Assembly: GCF_033558715.1 (NCBI RefSeq) | Contig: NZ_CP114606.1 | Span: 1,116,001 to 1,180,000 of the forward strand | From: Acinetobacter sp. YWS30-1 | GTDB taxonomy: Bacteria; Pseudomonadota; Gammaproteobacteria; Pseudomonadales; Moraxellaceae | Length of the DNA stretch: 64,000 nucleotides | Direction of reading: 5' to 3' | In this document: one piece after another, positions 36,922 to 46,758 of the stretch | How the letters are laid out: each line of letters opens with the position of its first letter | Numbering within the stretch: the first letter of the stretch is position 1 | The notes under the pieces: generated by a model | Told to the model about the DNA's origin: nothing | Databases searched by the model: none | Seen by the model: the letters and a program-made list of their open reading frames with translations, nothing else | Made by a program: the position numbers and the translations under genes

Positions 36922-37851
36922 ATGTTAGATCAACTTCGAGCAATGGGTGTCTTTGCTTGTGTTGTGGAAAAGAACTCGTTTAGCGGTGCTGCACGTGAGC
37001 TAGGGATTACAACCAGCGCCGTGAGTCAACAAATTCGCTCTTTGGAACAGGATATGGAAGTTGTACTTCTAAATCGTTCTACGAGAAAATTAAGTCTGAC
37101 CGAAGCGGGACAAGCTTTTTTTCACAGCTGCCAGGAAATGTTGTCTGCTGCTGAGCGTGGAAAGGTTCGCATTAACGAGTTACGTGATGATCTTGTTGGT
37201 GAACTTCGTATTGTATCCTTACCGGAAGTATGTGCGAATCATGTGATTCCTGCACTTTCTCACTGGATGTCCGCACACCGTGGCCTGACAGTCCACCTGG
37301 AAACAAACAATCATGAGGTTGATTTGTTGGAAGGGCGTATTGATATTGCCCTGCGATTTGACCAGAACGATGATGATCACAACCTTCAGGTTGTGCCATT
37401 AATGCAGATTGAACAGATTCTTGTTGCTGCGCCAAGCTATATTAACCAGACCGCCATTATCTCGCGTCCTGAAGACCTGAAACATCATGATGTTTTGCCT
37501 TTAACGCATATTAAAAATCATCAGAATTTCAGTTTTCAGCATGTGCATAGTGCAGAAAAGGTTGAATTTGAACTGAGCTCACGCTTTAGTACCAATAACA
37601 GCCTGGTTGCAAAAGCCATGTGCCTGCAAGGCAATGGGGTTGCCAAGATTTTATATCTTGATGTTAAAAAAGATTTATTAAATGGTTCACTGATTGAAGT
37701 CTTGCCTGAATGGAAACTTCCGCCAGTCACCCTTTATGCAGTTATGCCTAATCGAGAACAGCAACCGACTAAAGTCCTGCGCTGTCTGGAGGCATTGAAA
37801 CAATATTTTAGCCAGATCTCTGGTGGACGTTTGTTACAAGTCGCATCATAA
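36922..37851 (+). CDS. LysR-family transcriptional regulator
   Basis: With the ATG at 36922 behind GAGGGGAA the protein has 309 aa. The N-terminal winged HTH is typical (MGVFACVVEKNSFSGAAREL, then GITTSAVSQQIRSLE), followed by a periplasmic-binding-like effector domain. A TATAAT at 36860-36865 is a likely -10 box. The target genes are not obvious: argD downstream is convergent and nlpD upstream is on the same strand, 91 bp away. Acinetobacter lacks rpoS at this position, and this regulator occupies the place. Confidence 0.9.
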   Translation: MLDQLRAMGVFACVVEKNSFSGAARELGITTSAVSQQIRSLEQDMEVVLLNRSTRKLSLTEAGQAFFHSCQEMLSAAERGKVRINELRDDLVGELRIVSLPEVCANHVIPALSHWMSAHRGLTVHLETNNHEVDLLEGRIDIALRFDQNDDDHNLQVVPLMQIEQILVAAPSYINQTAIISRPEDLKHHDVLPLTHIKNHQNFSFQHVHSAEKVEFELSSRFSTNNSLVAKAMCLQGNGVAKILYLDVKKDLLNGSLIEVLPEWKLPPVTLYAVMPNREQQPTKVLRCLEALKQYFSQISGGRLLQVAS

Positions 37852-37864
37852 ATTCCCTATAAAC

Positions 37865-37892
37865 AAAAAAGCCGCTTTAAAGCGGCTTTTTT
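37865..37892. terminator. Bidirectional terminator between the LysR gene and argD
   Basis: AAAAAAGCCGCTTT and AAAGCGGCTTTTTT arms, A6 and T6 on both sides, between convergent genes. Confidence 0.92.
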
Positions 37893-37908
37893 GTTGTTCA
37901 AGATAGAC

Positions 37909-39120
37909 TTAAGCAAGATAAGCCTTGATCATTTTCACTAAACGTTTGATCAGCTGATCAGCCTGTTCCTGAGTAATGTTCAGGGTAGGCAACAGACGAA
38001 CGACATTACCTGCAGTCACGTTGATAATGGTTTTGTATTCATCGCGTGCAATATCTACCAGCTCACCGCAGTCTTTAGGCAACTCAATCCCGATCATCAG
38101 ACCGAAACCGCGTACAGTCACTTGATGATCTGCAAGCTGGTTACGTAACTGCTCAACAATATATGCACCTTTTTCAGCGGCATTGGCCACGATATTCTCT
38201 TTTTGCATAATATCGATAATGGTATAAACCACGCGTGAACCCAATGCAGTACCGCTATAAGTCGAACCGTGGTTACCCGCAGTCAAAACACCGACACCAC
38301 GACCTTGAGTCATCACGGCACCAATCGGGAAGCCATTGCCCAGACCTTTAGCTGTGGTCAGTACATCCGGCACAATATTGGTGTGCTGATAAGCAAAATA
38401 TTTACCGGTACGGCCATTACCTGTTTGTACTTCATCCAGCATCATCAACCAGTTGTGCTGATTACAGATCTGACGGATTTCTTCTAGGTAGCTAAAGCCT
38501 TGCGGTGCAGTGTTGACACCACCTTCACCCTGAATCGGTTCAACCAGAATAGCCACGATATCCGGATGGTTAATTGCAGCTTCTTCAATGGCTTCAATAT
38601 CACCAAAAGGTACACGAATAAAGCCTTCAACCAATGGACCAAAGCCTTGTTGAACTTTTTTGTTACCGGTTGCAGACAGGGTTGCCAGCGTACGGCCATG
38701 AAAAGATTTGTCAGCTACAATAATTTTTGGTGACGCAATACCTTGCATATGACCGAATTTACGCGCAATTTTGATCGCACCTTCATTCGATTCTGCACCA
38801 CTGTTGGAGAAGAAAACTTCTTCCATGCCAGCGACTTCAGCCAGTTTCTGTGCTGCAGCAGTTTGCCAAGGCACTTCAAACAGGTTACTGGTATGAATCA
38901 GGGTTGCAGCCTGTTCCGCAATTGCTTCAGCAATCACTGGATGAGCATGACCCAAACCGCAAACGGCGATCCCAGTTAAGGCATCTAAATACTCTGTACC
39001 ATCTTCGGTATAAAGATATGCACCTCGTCCTCGGACAAAGCTGATCGGTTGACGACCAAAGACTGGCATCAAATGTGAAGGTTGATCAGTTTGTACCGGA
39101 GCGAGGGTAATATTGTTCAT
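37909..39120 (-). CDS. argD: Acetylornithine aminotransferase
   Basis: This 403-aa class-III PLP aminotransferase takes part in arginine synthesis, and often also serves as N-succinyldiaminopimelate aminotransferase. Motifs are FFSNSGAESNEGAIK, FHGRTLATLSATGN, MMLDEVQTGNGRTG and the Schiff-base lysine in TTAKGLGNGFP. PVFGRQPISFVRGRGAYLYTE-type N-terminus (positions about 19-39) is characteristic of ArgD/AstC. It is a single gene preceded by AAAGAG. AstC (arginine catabolism) is the main alternative; no ast genes are near. Confidence 0.9.
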   Translation of the reverse strand: MNNITLAPVQTDQPSHLMPVFGRQPISFVRGRGAYLYTEDGTEYLDALTGIAVCGLGHAHPVIAEAIAEQAATLIHTSNLFEVPWQTAAAQKLAEVAGMEEVFFSNSGAESNEGAIKIARKFGHMQGIASPKIIVADKSFHGRTLATLSATGNKKVQQGFGPLVEGFIRVPFGDIEAIEEAAINHPDIVAILVEPIQGEGGVNTAPQGFSYLEEIRQICNQHNWLMMLDEVQTGNGRTGKYFAYQHTNIVPDVLTTAKGLGNGFPIGAVMTQGRGVGVLTAGNHGSTYSGTALGSRVVYTIIDIMQKENIVANAAEKGAYIVEQLRNQLADHQVTVRGFGLMIGIELPKDCGELVDIARDEYKTIINVTAGNVVRLLPTLNITQEQADQLIKRLVKMIKAYLA

Positions 39121-39246
39121 GACTAACTCTTTACTGTTAGGTGGAAAGAAAAACTTATATAAGCAAAAACTTGGTCAGATTTAAAGGGTAATTGTAAATA
39201 AAAATGGATTTATTACTTTAGACGTACTGTTTTTCTCTGTTTTGGG

Positions 39247-39252
39247 TATAAT
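39247..39252 (+). promoter_or_regulatory. -10 element of grxD
   Basis: A perfect TATAAT, 28 bases before the grxD start; the -35 region about 17 bp upstream is poor, but GGG precedes it (GGGTATAAT). Confidence 0.6.
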
Positions 39253-39280
39253 GCGAGACAGATTAGTTGAGGATTTATCA

Positions 39281-39622
39281 ATGACTGAACAAGCACGCGA
39301 TACCGAAGCGTTAATTCGTGACCAAATTGCCAAGCACGCAGTACTTCTTTATATGAAAGGCACACCACAATTTCCACAATGTGGTTTTTCTGCACGTGCG
39401 GTAGAAGCACTCAGTCAAATTGGTCGTCCATTTGCTTATGTTAATATTCTGGAAAACCCAGATATTCGTGCAACTCTGCCACAAATTGCGAACTGGCCGA
39501 CATTCCCACAACTTTGGATCAATGGTGAATTGATCGGTGGTAGTGACATCATGCTAGAAATGTTCCAAAAAGGTGAATTACAGCCTTTAGTAGAGCAATA
39601 CAGTCCAGCACCTGAAGCTTAA
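39281..39622 (+). CDS. grxD: Monothiol glutaredoxin (Grx4 type)
   Basis: With the ATG at 39281 behind GAGG the protein has 113 aa; the frame opens 13 codons earlier without support. The active site is CGFS (C34) in PQCGFSARAVEAL, characteristic of monothiol CGFS glutaredoxins. They carry and deliver [2Fe-2S] clusters with glutathione. A WPTFPQLW motif and GGSD (glutathione binding) follow. It stands alone with its own promoter and terminator. Confidence 0.95.
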   Translation: MTEQARDTEALIRDQIAKHAVLLYMKGTPQFPQCGFSARAVEALSQIGRPFAYVNILENPDIRATLPQIANWPTFPQLWINGELIGGSDIMLEMFQKGELQPLVEQYSPAPEA

Positions 39623-39647
39623 TCCTTGGATTAAGCTGATAGATATG

Positions 39648-39678
39648 AAAAAGCGCTTCCGAAAGAAGCGCTTTTTTT
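39648..39678. terminator. Terminator after grxD
   Basis: AAAAGCGCTTC-CGAAA-GAAGCGCTTTT stem with T7 on the plus strand and A5 on the left, so it may also serve the convergent protease gene. Confidence 0.9.
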
Positions 39679-39707
39679 ATGGGTGAATAGTGAGGCAGGG
39701 GGCAGAA

Positions 39708-42359
39708 TTAATCTTTTGCCTGATCCTCAGATTTTTCCAGTTCTTTTGATTCAGCAACCAAGGCCTCAGCTAAGGTATCTGGATCGGTCTGAACTTCCTT
39801 TATAGGCGCCTTATCTTTTTTCTTTTTCTTCTTTTCTTTCTTTTTCTTAGGTTCTTCCTCAAACTCGGCACCATCTTCAATGGCTTGCCAGTATTCGAGT
39901 TGGTCCATCACAGCAGCAAAGATCGAGTTTTTGCTATAACGACCTTTCTTGTCCATAGTCCCGACCGGACGTGCCATTAGAATTTCCAAAGCCTGCGCGA
40001 TATTATCAATGGCATGAATATGGAACTGACCTTCTTCGACCGCAGCAATAACATCTTTACGTAACATCAGATGCTGCATGTTTTGTCGTGGAATAATCAC
40101 ACCCTGCTTACCTGTCAGGCCTTGCAGCTTACAGGCATCGAAGAAACCTTCAATTTTCGCATTAACTCCACCAATCGGTTGTACCTGACCAAGCTGGTTC
40201 ATAGAACCGGTAATCGCCCAGGACTGGTCAATCGGTAACTGACTAATCGCAGAAATCAGCGCTGAAAGTTCAGCAACTGTCGCGCTGTCACCATCCACCT
40301 GACCATAGCTTTGTTCGAAAGCTAAAGCGGCAGAGAAGTGCAGGGTCTGTTCACGACCAAAATGGGCTTTTAGAAAAGAGGCCATCAATAGGACGCCCTT
40401 AGCATGCAAAGAACCGCCAAGTTCTACACTACGTTCGATATCCAGAATATCACCGCCACCTTGATATACAGAAGCAGTTAAGCGTGAAGGTAGACCAAAT
40501 TCAACATCTGCATAATGAATCACAGACAGCGCATTGATTTGGCCTAGACGATGACCGCGAGTTTCAATCAGTTGAGTGCCACGGGTCAGATCTTGCCAGA
40601 ATAGCTCACGTAAATAGCCTAAGCGATATTTACGATGATCCAGTGCGGTATTGATATGCTTTTCTGACACCATCTTATCACCCGCTTCGAATGCATGATG
40701 ATGCGCTTCACGAATCAGGTCGCCCAGCGTTAATGCATGTAGTGACAGGGAACTCTGATCTTCAGCCTGACGGCTTGAGTCGGTCAGCAGAGCAGATAAT
40801 GCAGAACGGTCAAATGGTAATAATTTATCTGATTGCACATAGTCAGCAATGAGCTGCATATAGGCTTGCTCATTTTCATCATTACGTTGCAAGGTATCGG
40901 TAAAATCAGCACGGATTTTAAAGATACTGCCTAGTTCTGGTTCAAGTTCCAGAATTTCATAATAAATTTCTGGCTCTGCCAGCAGCACCACTTTGATATT
41001 CAGCGGAATAGAAGCTGGTTCAATGGAAATGCTACCGGTGAGAGTCAGCATATGCTCTAAAGATGAAAGCTTGAGATGCCCAGATTTCAGGGCACGTTTC
41101 AGACCTTGCCATGCATATGGCTGTTCCAGTAATTGTTCAGCTTCAAGCATCAGGAAACCGCCATTGGCATTATGCAAGGAGCCGGGACGGATCAGTGTGA
41201 AATCTGTAGTAATCGTACCATTTTGGGTCAACTGTTCCACATGACCCAATAGATTGTAATGCGTCGGGAAATCTTCAAAAATAACGGGTGCACCGCTATT
41301 TGGCTTATGGGTGACAATCACATTGGCCTGGAAGCGCGCTGGTACGCGGCTAAACTGGGCAGGGGTAAAATCGTCTTCTTCCTGTTCCAGTACAATTTCA
41401 ACATTATTAATAATGTCTTCAGCATATTGCTTCAGATATTGTTCCAGACCTTCGACATGCTTGAATTTAGTCAGCATCTGCTCAACGCGTGGCATGACTA
41501 CCTGTTTAGCGATATCACGGTTCAATACTTGAACACGGTCACGCGCATCATCTTCCAGGTCACCCAAATGAAGTCCCAGGCGTTCCAGTTTCTTGTCCAT
41601 GTAACGCATGTTAGAAGCAATCTCAGCACGATCTTTATTGCTTAAAGCATTCAGATCTTCCTGAGACATTTCCTGTACTTTGTCATCTTTCAGATGAATT
41701 GGCACAAAACAATGTTCATCATTGCGGGAAATCAGTTTCAGATCGAGTTCTTCACCTTCACGGGTTAGTTCGATCAAGGCGAGTTGCTGTTCATCACCCG
41801 TTTCCTGGCGAATCATTTCAATCCTGTTGTGATAGCTTTCCGCAGTAAAACGACGTTCAAGCTGTTTTAGAATGGATTGCCAGCTTTGATGCAGCATCGC
41901 CTGAAACTTGGGCCCCTGACCGGCTGGAAATTCCAGTGCGATAGGCTGACGAGGATTCTGAAAATTATTGACGTAGACCCAGTCATTTGGCGTTTGCATG
42001 GTTTTGGCATGTTGCTGCAGCAAACGCTTCACCATGGTGCGTTTACCGAGTCCAGCTGTACCCACGGCAAAGATGTTATAGCCTGAATATGGCAGGGCAA
42101 TACCGGCTTCAACCGAAGCACGGGCACGGTCCTGGCCTAGAAAATTATTTAAAGGCTTGATTCGCTTGGTCGATGCCGGGATTTTATCCGGATCGGCAAT
42201 ACGCGTCAGTTGTGCCGGTTTCAGGCATGTCTTTTCAAGGGTTGGTGTAATTTCGCTTTGTTCAAAGGCTGAGATAAGTAGGTCGGAGCTGATGTTTTGT
42301 TGAGATATAGTTGTATTACTTGAAATTGAAGAATGAATTTGATCGAGTCTCTGAGTCAC
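39708..42359 (-). CDS. Lon-family ATP-dependent protease (YcbZ-like)
   Basis: This 883-aa protein starts at GTG. It has an AAA-type ATPase domain (Walker A near GTAGLGKRTMVKR, about residue 100) and a C-terminal Lon protease domain. The Ser-Lys dyad is S692 (VDGDSATVAE) and K735 (GGVNAKIEGF), 43 residues apart, the same spacing as in E. coli Lon (S679/K722). It lacks the N-terminal Lon substrate domain, so it resembles YcbZ/LonB-like proteases. After the protease domain comes a tail of about 60 residues with two Lys-rich runs and then acidic residues. Substrates are unknown. Confidence 0.87.
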   Translation of the reverse strand: MTQRLDQIHSSISSNTTISQQNISSDLLISAFEQSEITPTLEKTCLKPAQLTRIADPDKIPASTKRIKPLNNFLGQDRARASVEAGIALPYSGYNIFAVGTAGLGKRTMVKRLLQQHAKTMQTPNDWVYVNNFQNPRQPIALEFPAGQGPKFQAMLHQSWQSILKQLERRFTAESYHNRIEMIRQETGDEQQLALIELTREGEELDLKLISRNDEHCFVPIHLKDDKVQEMSQEDLNALSNKDRAEIASNMRYMDKKLERLGLHLGDLEDDARDRVQVLNRDIAKQVVMPRVEQMLTKFKHVEGLEQYLKQYAEDIINNVEIVLEQEEDDFTPAQFSRVPARFQANVIVTHKPNSGAPVIFEDFPTHYNLLGHVEQLTQNGTITTDFTLIRPGSLHNANGGFLMLEAEQLLEQPYAWQGLKRALKSGHLKLSSLEHMLTLTGSISIEPASIPLNIKVVLLAEPEIYYEILELEPELGSIFKIRADFTDTLQRNDENEQAYMQLIADYVQSDKLLPFDRSALSALLTDSSRQAEDQSSLSLHALTLGDLIREAHHHAFEAGDKMVSEKHINTALDHRKYRLGYLRELFWQDLTRGTQLIETRGHRLGQINALSVIHYADVEFGLPSRLTASVYQGGGDILDIERSVELGGSLHAKGVLLMASFLKAHFGREQTLHFSAALAFEQSYGQVDGDSATVAELSALISAISQLPIDQSWAITGSMNQLGQVQPIGGVNAKIEGFFDACKLQGLTGKQGVIIPRQNMQHLMLRKDVIAAVEEGQFHIHAIDNIAQALEILMARPVGTMDKKGRYSKNSIFAAVMDQLEYWQAIEDGAEFEEEPKKKKEKKKKKKDKAPIKEVQTDPDTLAEALVAESKELEKSEDQAKD

Positions 42360-42554
42360 TGTTGAAAGTCCAAAACGAAATATGACGTGGATAAGGTTTA
42401 AGGTATACAGATTTACTTGAAAAATTCAAGCCAACATGTCAGTTTTGCCACAAAATAAAAAACGGGTATGCGAGAAATATATAAATTTTGTTGAAAGATA
42501 CGTTATTAAAGGATTGAATAGCAGCAATTGGTTTTCGTGGAAAATAACAAGGCA

Positions 42555-44708
42555 ATGACAACACAAACGACGGGTTGGAAATCCGCATTTACAGCATTTC
42601 TGGATCGACGTGCCCTGATCATGCTGTTTCTCGGATTTTCAGCCGGTGTCCCGATTCTTTTGATTTTTTCCAGTTTGTCTTTATGGCTCGGTGAAGCCGG
42701 AATCAGTAAAAGTGCCGTGACCTTTTTCAGCTGGGCTGCCCTTGGCTATTCATTCAAGTTCGTCTGGGCGCCACTGATCGATGAATTACCTGTCCCATTT
42801 TTGACTAAAGCTTTGGGTAGACGAAGAGCCTGGCTATTGATTGCCCAGATCCTGATTGTAACTGCGATTTCAATTATGGCTTTTTCAGATCCAGCATTGG
42901 GGCAGGCACATTTACAGCAGATGGCACTAGGTGCCGTTCTGCTAGGCTTCTCAGCGGCAACACAGGATATTGTCATTGATGCTTACCGTATCGAGCTGGC
43001 CGAAACCCAGATGCAGACCGTACTGGCTTCCACCTATAACGCGGGTTACCGGATCGGGATGATTGTGGCTGGGGCTGGGGCTCTGTTTCTGGCGGCGTAT
43101 TTAGGTACGGCCAAAGGCAACTATATCTATGATGCCTGGAAATGGACTTATCTGGCGATGGCAGCGGTTATGCTGGTTGGGATTATTACCACACTGGTCA
43201 TCCGTGAGCCTCAAGTGGATCGGGCACGTAAAGATTATCAGCGTAGCGATTATTTCCGTCTGGTCGGCGTGTTTTTTGTGGCTGTCATCAGCTTTGTTTT
43301 GAGCTATGTCTATTCCGGTGACTTGGTATCGAGTTTCACTGAGCAATGGGCGATTCAAGATACTTTTGCCTTGTTCTGTTTTGAGGCTTTACGCTTTATC
43401 GGTTCAGGTGCTGTCGCTTTCGGTGTGGGTACGATTCTGGTCAAAATGGGTGCTGTGAATAAGCAAATGGCATTCGAAACCTGGGTCAATCCCGTAGCAG
43501 ATTTCTTTGATCGCTATGGCTTAAAGCTGGCTTTGGTGCTGTTATTGCTGATCGGTTTCTATCGGGTCTCCGATATTATTGCCGGTGTGATTTCCAATGT
43601 GTTCTATCAGGATCTGAATTTCAGCAAGGAGCAGATTGCTGAAGCCGTGAAAGTGTATGGGGTGATTTTCTCTCTGCTTGGCGGTTTCTTAGGTGGCTTG
43701 CTGGCCCAGAAAATGAACATCATGAAACTGATGTTTGTAGGCGCAATTCTGGCCTGTTCAACCAATCTGATTTTTATTGGCTTAGTGAAGTCTGGTGAAA
43801 AGCTGGGGCAGGTCGAAGTTCAGGTAGGTCAGCAAACCTTTCGAGCAGATACAGATGAAGTCGGTTACTGGAAACTGAATGTACCCACTACTGCTTTTAA
43901 AGAGGCCGAACAGATTCAGGTTCGTGCACATTATCTGAATCATCCGGCAGATGCAGTACAAGTCAACCTGCCTTATCTGCAACAGAATGCTTCGCAAGCA
44001 GCACAATTACAGCTTCTGCCTGTTACCACAGATAACCTGATCAGTGCCAATGAGCAGGAGAATAGCATCGTGGTTCGCGGTCAGTATCTAGGGCCGGATT
44101 TAACTGCAGAGCAAAAAATTGTATTAGAGCTGAATGGCGATAAATTCGATGCCAAGCTGGATGAAGAGCGTGTCTTTAGTGCTGCTATTCCTGCCGAGAA
44201 ACTGATTACTGCACCTGTGAAGCGAATCAATGCAAGCTTAATGCAGCAGGAGCAGCCAATAGTGACCCAGCAGCATTCATATGCTGTGGACTTGTCGCAG
44301 ACTCAGGCCAATCCGATGGATATTGATATTCAGCCGATTACAATTGGAACAGGCGAGAATGTTGAAATTCAAGGTAAAGTGATTAAACCGTATAGTTCAT
44401 GGTGGCTATATTTTGCAATTATTGTCGATAATCTGGCCGCAGGTCTCGCAGGCGCTGCTTTTATTGCCTTCCTGTCCAGTCTGACCAGTGTGTCCTTTAC
44501 CGCTGTTCAGTATGCTATTTTTAGCTCACTCATGACCTTGACTCCTAAGATTTTAGGTGGATATTCGGGTACTATAGTGACCAATATCGGTTATCCGAAT
44601 TTCTTCCTGATGACCACTTTAATCGGGATTCCAATCCTGATTCTGGTCGTTTGGGTGGCAAAATTGCTCGGTGAACACCAAAAACAATCTGTAAATAAGG
44701 ATGATTAA
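42555..44708 (+). CDS. ampG: Muropeptide permease AmpG with inserted soluble domain
   Basis: With the ATG at 42555 the protein has 717 aa; a TTG nine codons upstream is weaker. It is an MFS transporter importing anhydro-muropeptides for peptidoglycan recycling, which feeds beta-lactamase induction. The N-terminus ([20 protein letters not shown]) and the GRRRAWLL loop are AmpG hallmarks. E. coli AmpG has 491 aa. Here about 200 hydrophilic, beta-rich residues (413-612) are inserted after the LVKSGEK membrane edge and before the last segments ([15 protein letters not shown]). The inserted part should face the periplasm or cytoplasm depending on topology. gloA starts one base after the stop codon. 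Confidence 0.88.
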   Translation: MTTQTTGWKSAFTAFLDRRALIMLFLGFSAGVPILLIFSSLSLWLGEAGISKSAVTFFSWAALGYSFKFVWAPLIDELPVPFLTKALGRRRAWLLIAQILIVTAISIMAFSDPALGQAHLQQMALGAVLLGFSAATQDIVIDAYRIELAETQMQTVLASTYNAGYRIGMIVAGAGALFLAAYLGTAKGNYIYDAWKWTYLAMAAVMLVGIITTLVIREPQVDRARKDYQRSDYFRLVGVFFVAVISFVLSYVYSGDLVSSFTEQWAIQDTFALFCFEALRFIGSGAVAFGVGTILVKMGAVNKQMAFETWVNPVADFFDRYGLKLALVLLLLIGFYRVSDIIAGVISNVFYQDLNFSKEQIAEAVKVYGVIFSLLGGFLGGLLAQKMNIMKLMFVGAILACSTNLIFIGLVKSGEKLGQVEVQVGQQTFRADTDEVGYWKLNVPTTAFKEAEQIQVRAHYLNHPADAVQVNLPYLQQNASQAAQLQLLPVTTDNLISANEQENSIVVRGQYLGPDLTAEQKIVLELNGDKFDAKLDEERVFSAAIPAEKLITAPVKRINASLMQQEQPIVTQQHSYAVDLSQTQANPMDIDIQPITIGTGENVEIQGKVIKPYSSWWLYFAIIVDNLAAGLAGAAFIAFLSSLTSVSFTAVQYAIFSSLMTLTPKILGGYSGTIVTNIGYPNFFLMTTLIGIPILILVVWVAKLLGEHQKQSVNKDD

Positions 44709-44709
44709 T

Positions 44710-45111
44710 ATGCGCATGCTGCATACCATGTTACGTGTAGGCAATCTGGAACAATCACTCAAGTTCTATACTGAAGTTCTTGGTATGACTTTACTTCGTA
44801 AGCGTGATTATGAAGAAGGTCGTTTTACCTTGGCTTTTGTGGGTTATGGCGATGAGGAAAATCACACTGTGCTTGAACTGACCCATAACTGGGATACAGA
44901 AAGCTATGACCTAGGCAATGGCTACGGTCATATTGCGATTGCGGTAGATGATGCTTATAAAGCTTGTGAAGAAATCAAAGCACGTGGTGGCAATGTCGTT
45001 CGTGAAGCTGGCCCAATGAAAGGCGGTGTCACTGTCATTGCATTTGTGGAAGATCCAGACGGCTATAAAATCGAGCTAATCCAGCAAGACAACAACGCAC
45101 GTAATAACTAA
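44710..45111 (+). CDS. gloA: Lactoylglutathione lyase (glyoxalase I)
   Basis: With the ATG at 44710 the protein has 133 aa. This start gives the E. coli numbering of metal ligands exactly: H5, E56, H74 and E122. The alternative ATG at 44701 lies too close to the AAGG. Glyoxalase I converts the methylglyoxal-glutathione hemithioacetal to S-lactoylglutathione. It begins immediately after ampG, so the two are co-transcribed, although no functional link is known. A strong terminator follows. Confidence 0.96.
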   Translation: MRMLHTMLRVGNLEQSLKFYTEVLGMTLLRKRDYEEGRFTLAFVGYGDEENHTVLELTHNWDTESYDLGNGYGHIAIAVDDAYKACEEIKARGGNVVREAGPMKGGVTVIAFVEDPDGYKIELIQQDNNARNN

Positions 45112-45187
45112 GTGTTATAAAGCGATATATGTGAAATGTATTCATGTATGGATGAAAATATTACATCAATCTGAATGCATAACATGG

Positions 45188-45220
45188 ACCCGGCATCTGT
45201 TAAGATAGCCGGGTATTTTT
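45188..45220 (+). terminator. Terminator after gloA
   Basis: ACCCGGC and GCCGGGT arms with a 13-base loop, followed by ATTTTTT. Confidence 0.82.
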
Positions 45221-45255
45221 TATCGAATAATAAAATTTTGAGGGAAGGACATCAG

Positions 45256-46233
45256 ATGCTTAAACTGCTGGCATTGGACCGCTTTACGATCTTGCTCTTT
45301 GTTATGGTGTTACTGGCCAGTGTATTGCCAGTGTCAGGGCAGGCAGCTGAAGTCTTTAGCTGGATCACCACAGCAGCCATCGCGATCCTGTTTTTCCTAC
45401 ATGGTGCCAAGCTTTCGCGTGAAGCCGTAATTGAAGGCTTGATGCACTGGAAATTACACACTTTGGTCTTTGCGTTGACCTTTGCACTCTTTCCAATTCT
45501 AGGTTTGCTGGCAAAGCCAATATTATTGCCAATGCTGGGGCAGGAATTATATTGGGGATTCCTGTTTATGTGCTTCTTGCCATCAACCGTACAGTCTTCG
45601 ATCGCCTTTACCTCAGTGGCTCAAGGAAATATTGCTGGTGCGATCTGTAGTGCTTCATTTTCCAATATTATCGGGATGTTCATTACCCCGATGCTGGTGG
45701 CATTCTTTATTCTTGGACAATCCCAGCACGGTTTCGATCCGACGGTATCGATCCTGCAGATTACACTGCTGTTATTGGTGCCTTTTATTTTAGGTCAGTT
45801 ACTACGTCCCTGGATCTTCCCAAAAATGCAAAAAATGCCGAAGATCGTCAAGGTATTCGATCAGGGCTCAATTCTGATGGTGGTTTATGGGGCATTTAGC
45901 AGTGCGGTGGTGGCTGGACTTTGGCGTGAAGTCAGCTTAAGTACTTTGCTCTTGCTGCTGCTGGCATGTTCGGTTTTATTGACCATCGTAATGCTATTGT
46001 CGCTATTTATTCCACGCTGGTTAGGCTTTAATCGTGCCGACCAAAAAACGGTGTTCTTCTGTGGTTCTAAAAAAACGCTGGCCAGTGGTGTACCGATGGC
46101 ACAGATTCTGTTTATTGGTCAGCCACTTGGTATGATAGTTTTACCGATTATAATTTTCCATCAAATCCAGCTTATGGCCTGCGGTGTGATTGCGAATCTC
46201 TGGGCCAAACAGGCGGTACATACAGAAGAATAA
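45256..46233 (+). CDS. Bile acid:sodium symporter family transporter (SBF-like, YfeH type)
   Basis: With the ATG at 45256 behind AAGGA the protein has 325 aa and about nine to ten membrane segments. It belongs to the SBF-like CPA family: FFLHGAKLSREA near residue 44, an FCGSKKTLASGVPMAQI motif near 275 and LPSTVQSSIAFTS near 113 are conserved. Transported solutes of the bacterial members are largely unknown. An upstream ATG at 45175 lies within the gloA terminator region and is not a credible start. Single-gene unit. Confidence 0.87.
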   Translation: MLKLLALDRFTILLFVMVLLASVLPVSGQAAEVFSWITTAAIAILFFLHGAKLSREAVIEGLMHWKLHTLVFALTFALFPILGLLAKPILLPMLGQELYWGFLFMCFLPSTVQSSIAFTSVAQGNIAGAICSASFSNIIGMFITPMLVAFFILGQSQHGFDPTVSILQITLLLLVPFILGQLLRPWIFPKMQKMPKIVKVFDQGSILMVVYGAFSSAVVAGLWREVSLSTLLLLLLACSVLLTIVMLLSLFIPRWLGFNRADQKTVFFCGSKKTLASGVPMAQILFIGQPLGMIVLPIIIFHQIQLMACGVIANLWAKQAVHTEE

Positions 46234-46234
46234 T

Positions 46235-46263
46235 TCGCTTATTGCTTTTGTTTGCCGTATAAT
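46235..46263 (+). promoter_or_regulatory. Promoter of rpmE
   Basis: TATAAT at 46258-46263, with TCGCTT at 46235 as a weak -35 at 17-bp spacing. Confidence 0.6.
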
Positions 46264-46436
46264 ACTGCCCAACTTGTTGTGCTTAGCTCTGACGGTATCC
46301 GTCTCGGTGGGCCAAAAGAATGGTCTGTTGTGGTGTTGATCTGCCTGAATCCTGTTTCTGGCCCTTCCTCAATATTTGAGAGTGATCAATTGCGATGACA
46401 GCAAAACCTTCTTTCATCTTAATGGAGTAATCGACG
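46264..46436 (+). promoter_or_regulatory. Structured 5' leader of rpmE (possible L31 autoregulation)
   Basis: A leader of about 165 nt with a hairpin GACGG-TAT-CCGTC (46291-46303) and a long-range pair GGGCCA/TGGCCC (46309-46314 with 46359-46364). Ribosomal protein L31 is known to bind its own mRNA leader in gammaproteobacteria; whether this leader matches that motif needs a structure search. Confidence 0.45.
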
Positions 46437-46661
46437 ATGCGCGCCGATATTCACCCAAAATACGAAAAACTAGTTGCTACTTGTTCATGTGGTAACGTAA
46501 TCGAAACTCGTTCAGCTGTTGGTAAAGAAACTCTTTACCTAGACGTATGCTCAGCTTGCCACCCATTCTACACTGGTAAGCAAAAGAACGTTGACACTGG
46601 CGGCCGTATCGACAAGTTCAAACAACGTTTTGCTGGTATGTCACGTTCTGTTAAACGTTAA
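46437..46661 (+). CDS. rpmE: 50S ribosomal protein L31, zinc-binding form
   Basis: This 74-aa ribosomal protein carries four zinc-ligand cysteines (C16, C18, C38, C41). That marks the C+ form, distinct from the zinc-independent paralogue made under zinc limitation. It begins [11 protein letters not shown] and has the [13 protein letters not shown] segment typical of L31. The upstream leader is long and structured. A strong terminator follows. Confidence 0.97.
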   Translation: MRADIHPKYEKLVATCSCGNVIETRSAVGKETLYLDVCSACHPFYTGKQKNVDTGGRIDKFKQRFAGMSRSVKR

Positions 46662-46672
46662 TACCCAAAATG

Positions 46673-46700
46673 AAAAAACGGGCTTTATGCCCGTTTTTTT
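46673..46700. terminator. Terminator after rpmE
   Basis: AAAAAACGGGC and GCCCGTTTTTTT arms around a TTTAT loop. Confidence 0.92.
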
Positions 46701-46758
46701 GTGCCTGCAATTTAGAAAATCATTTCACGTTTCTAGATTGAAAGGCGAGTACAAGACC

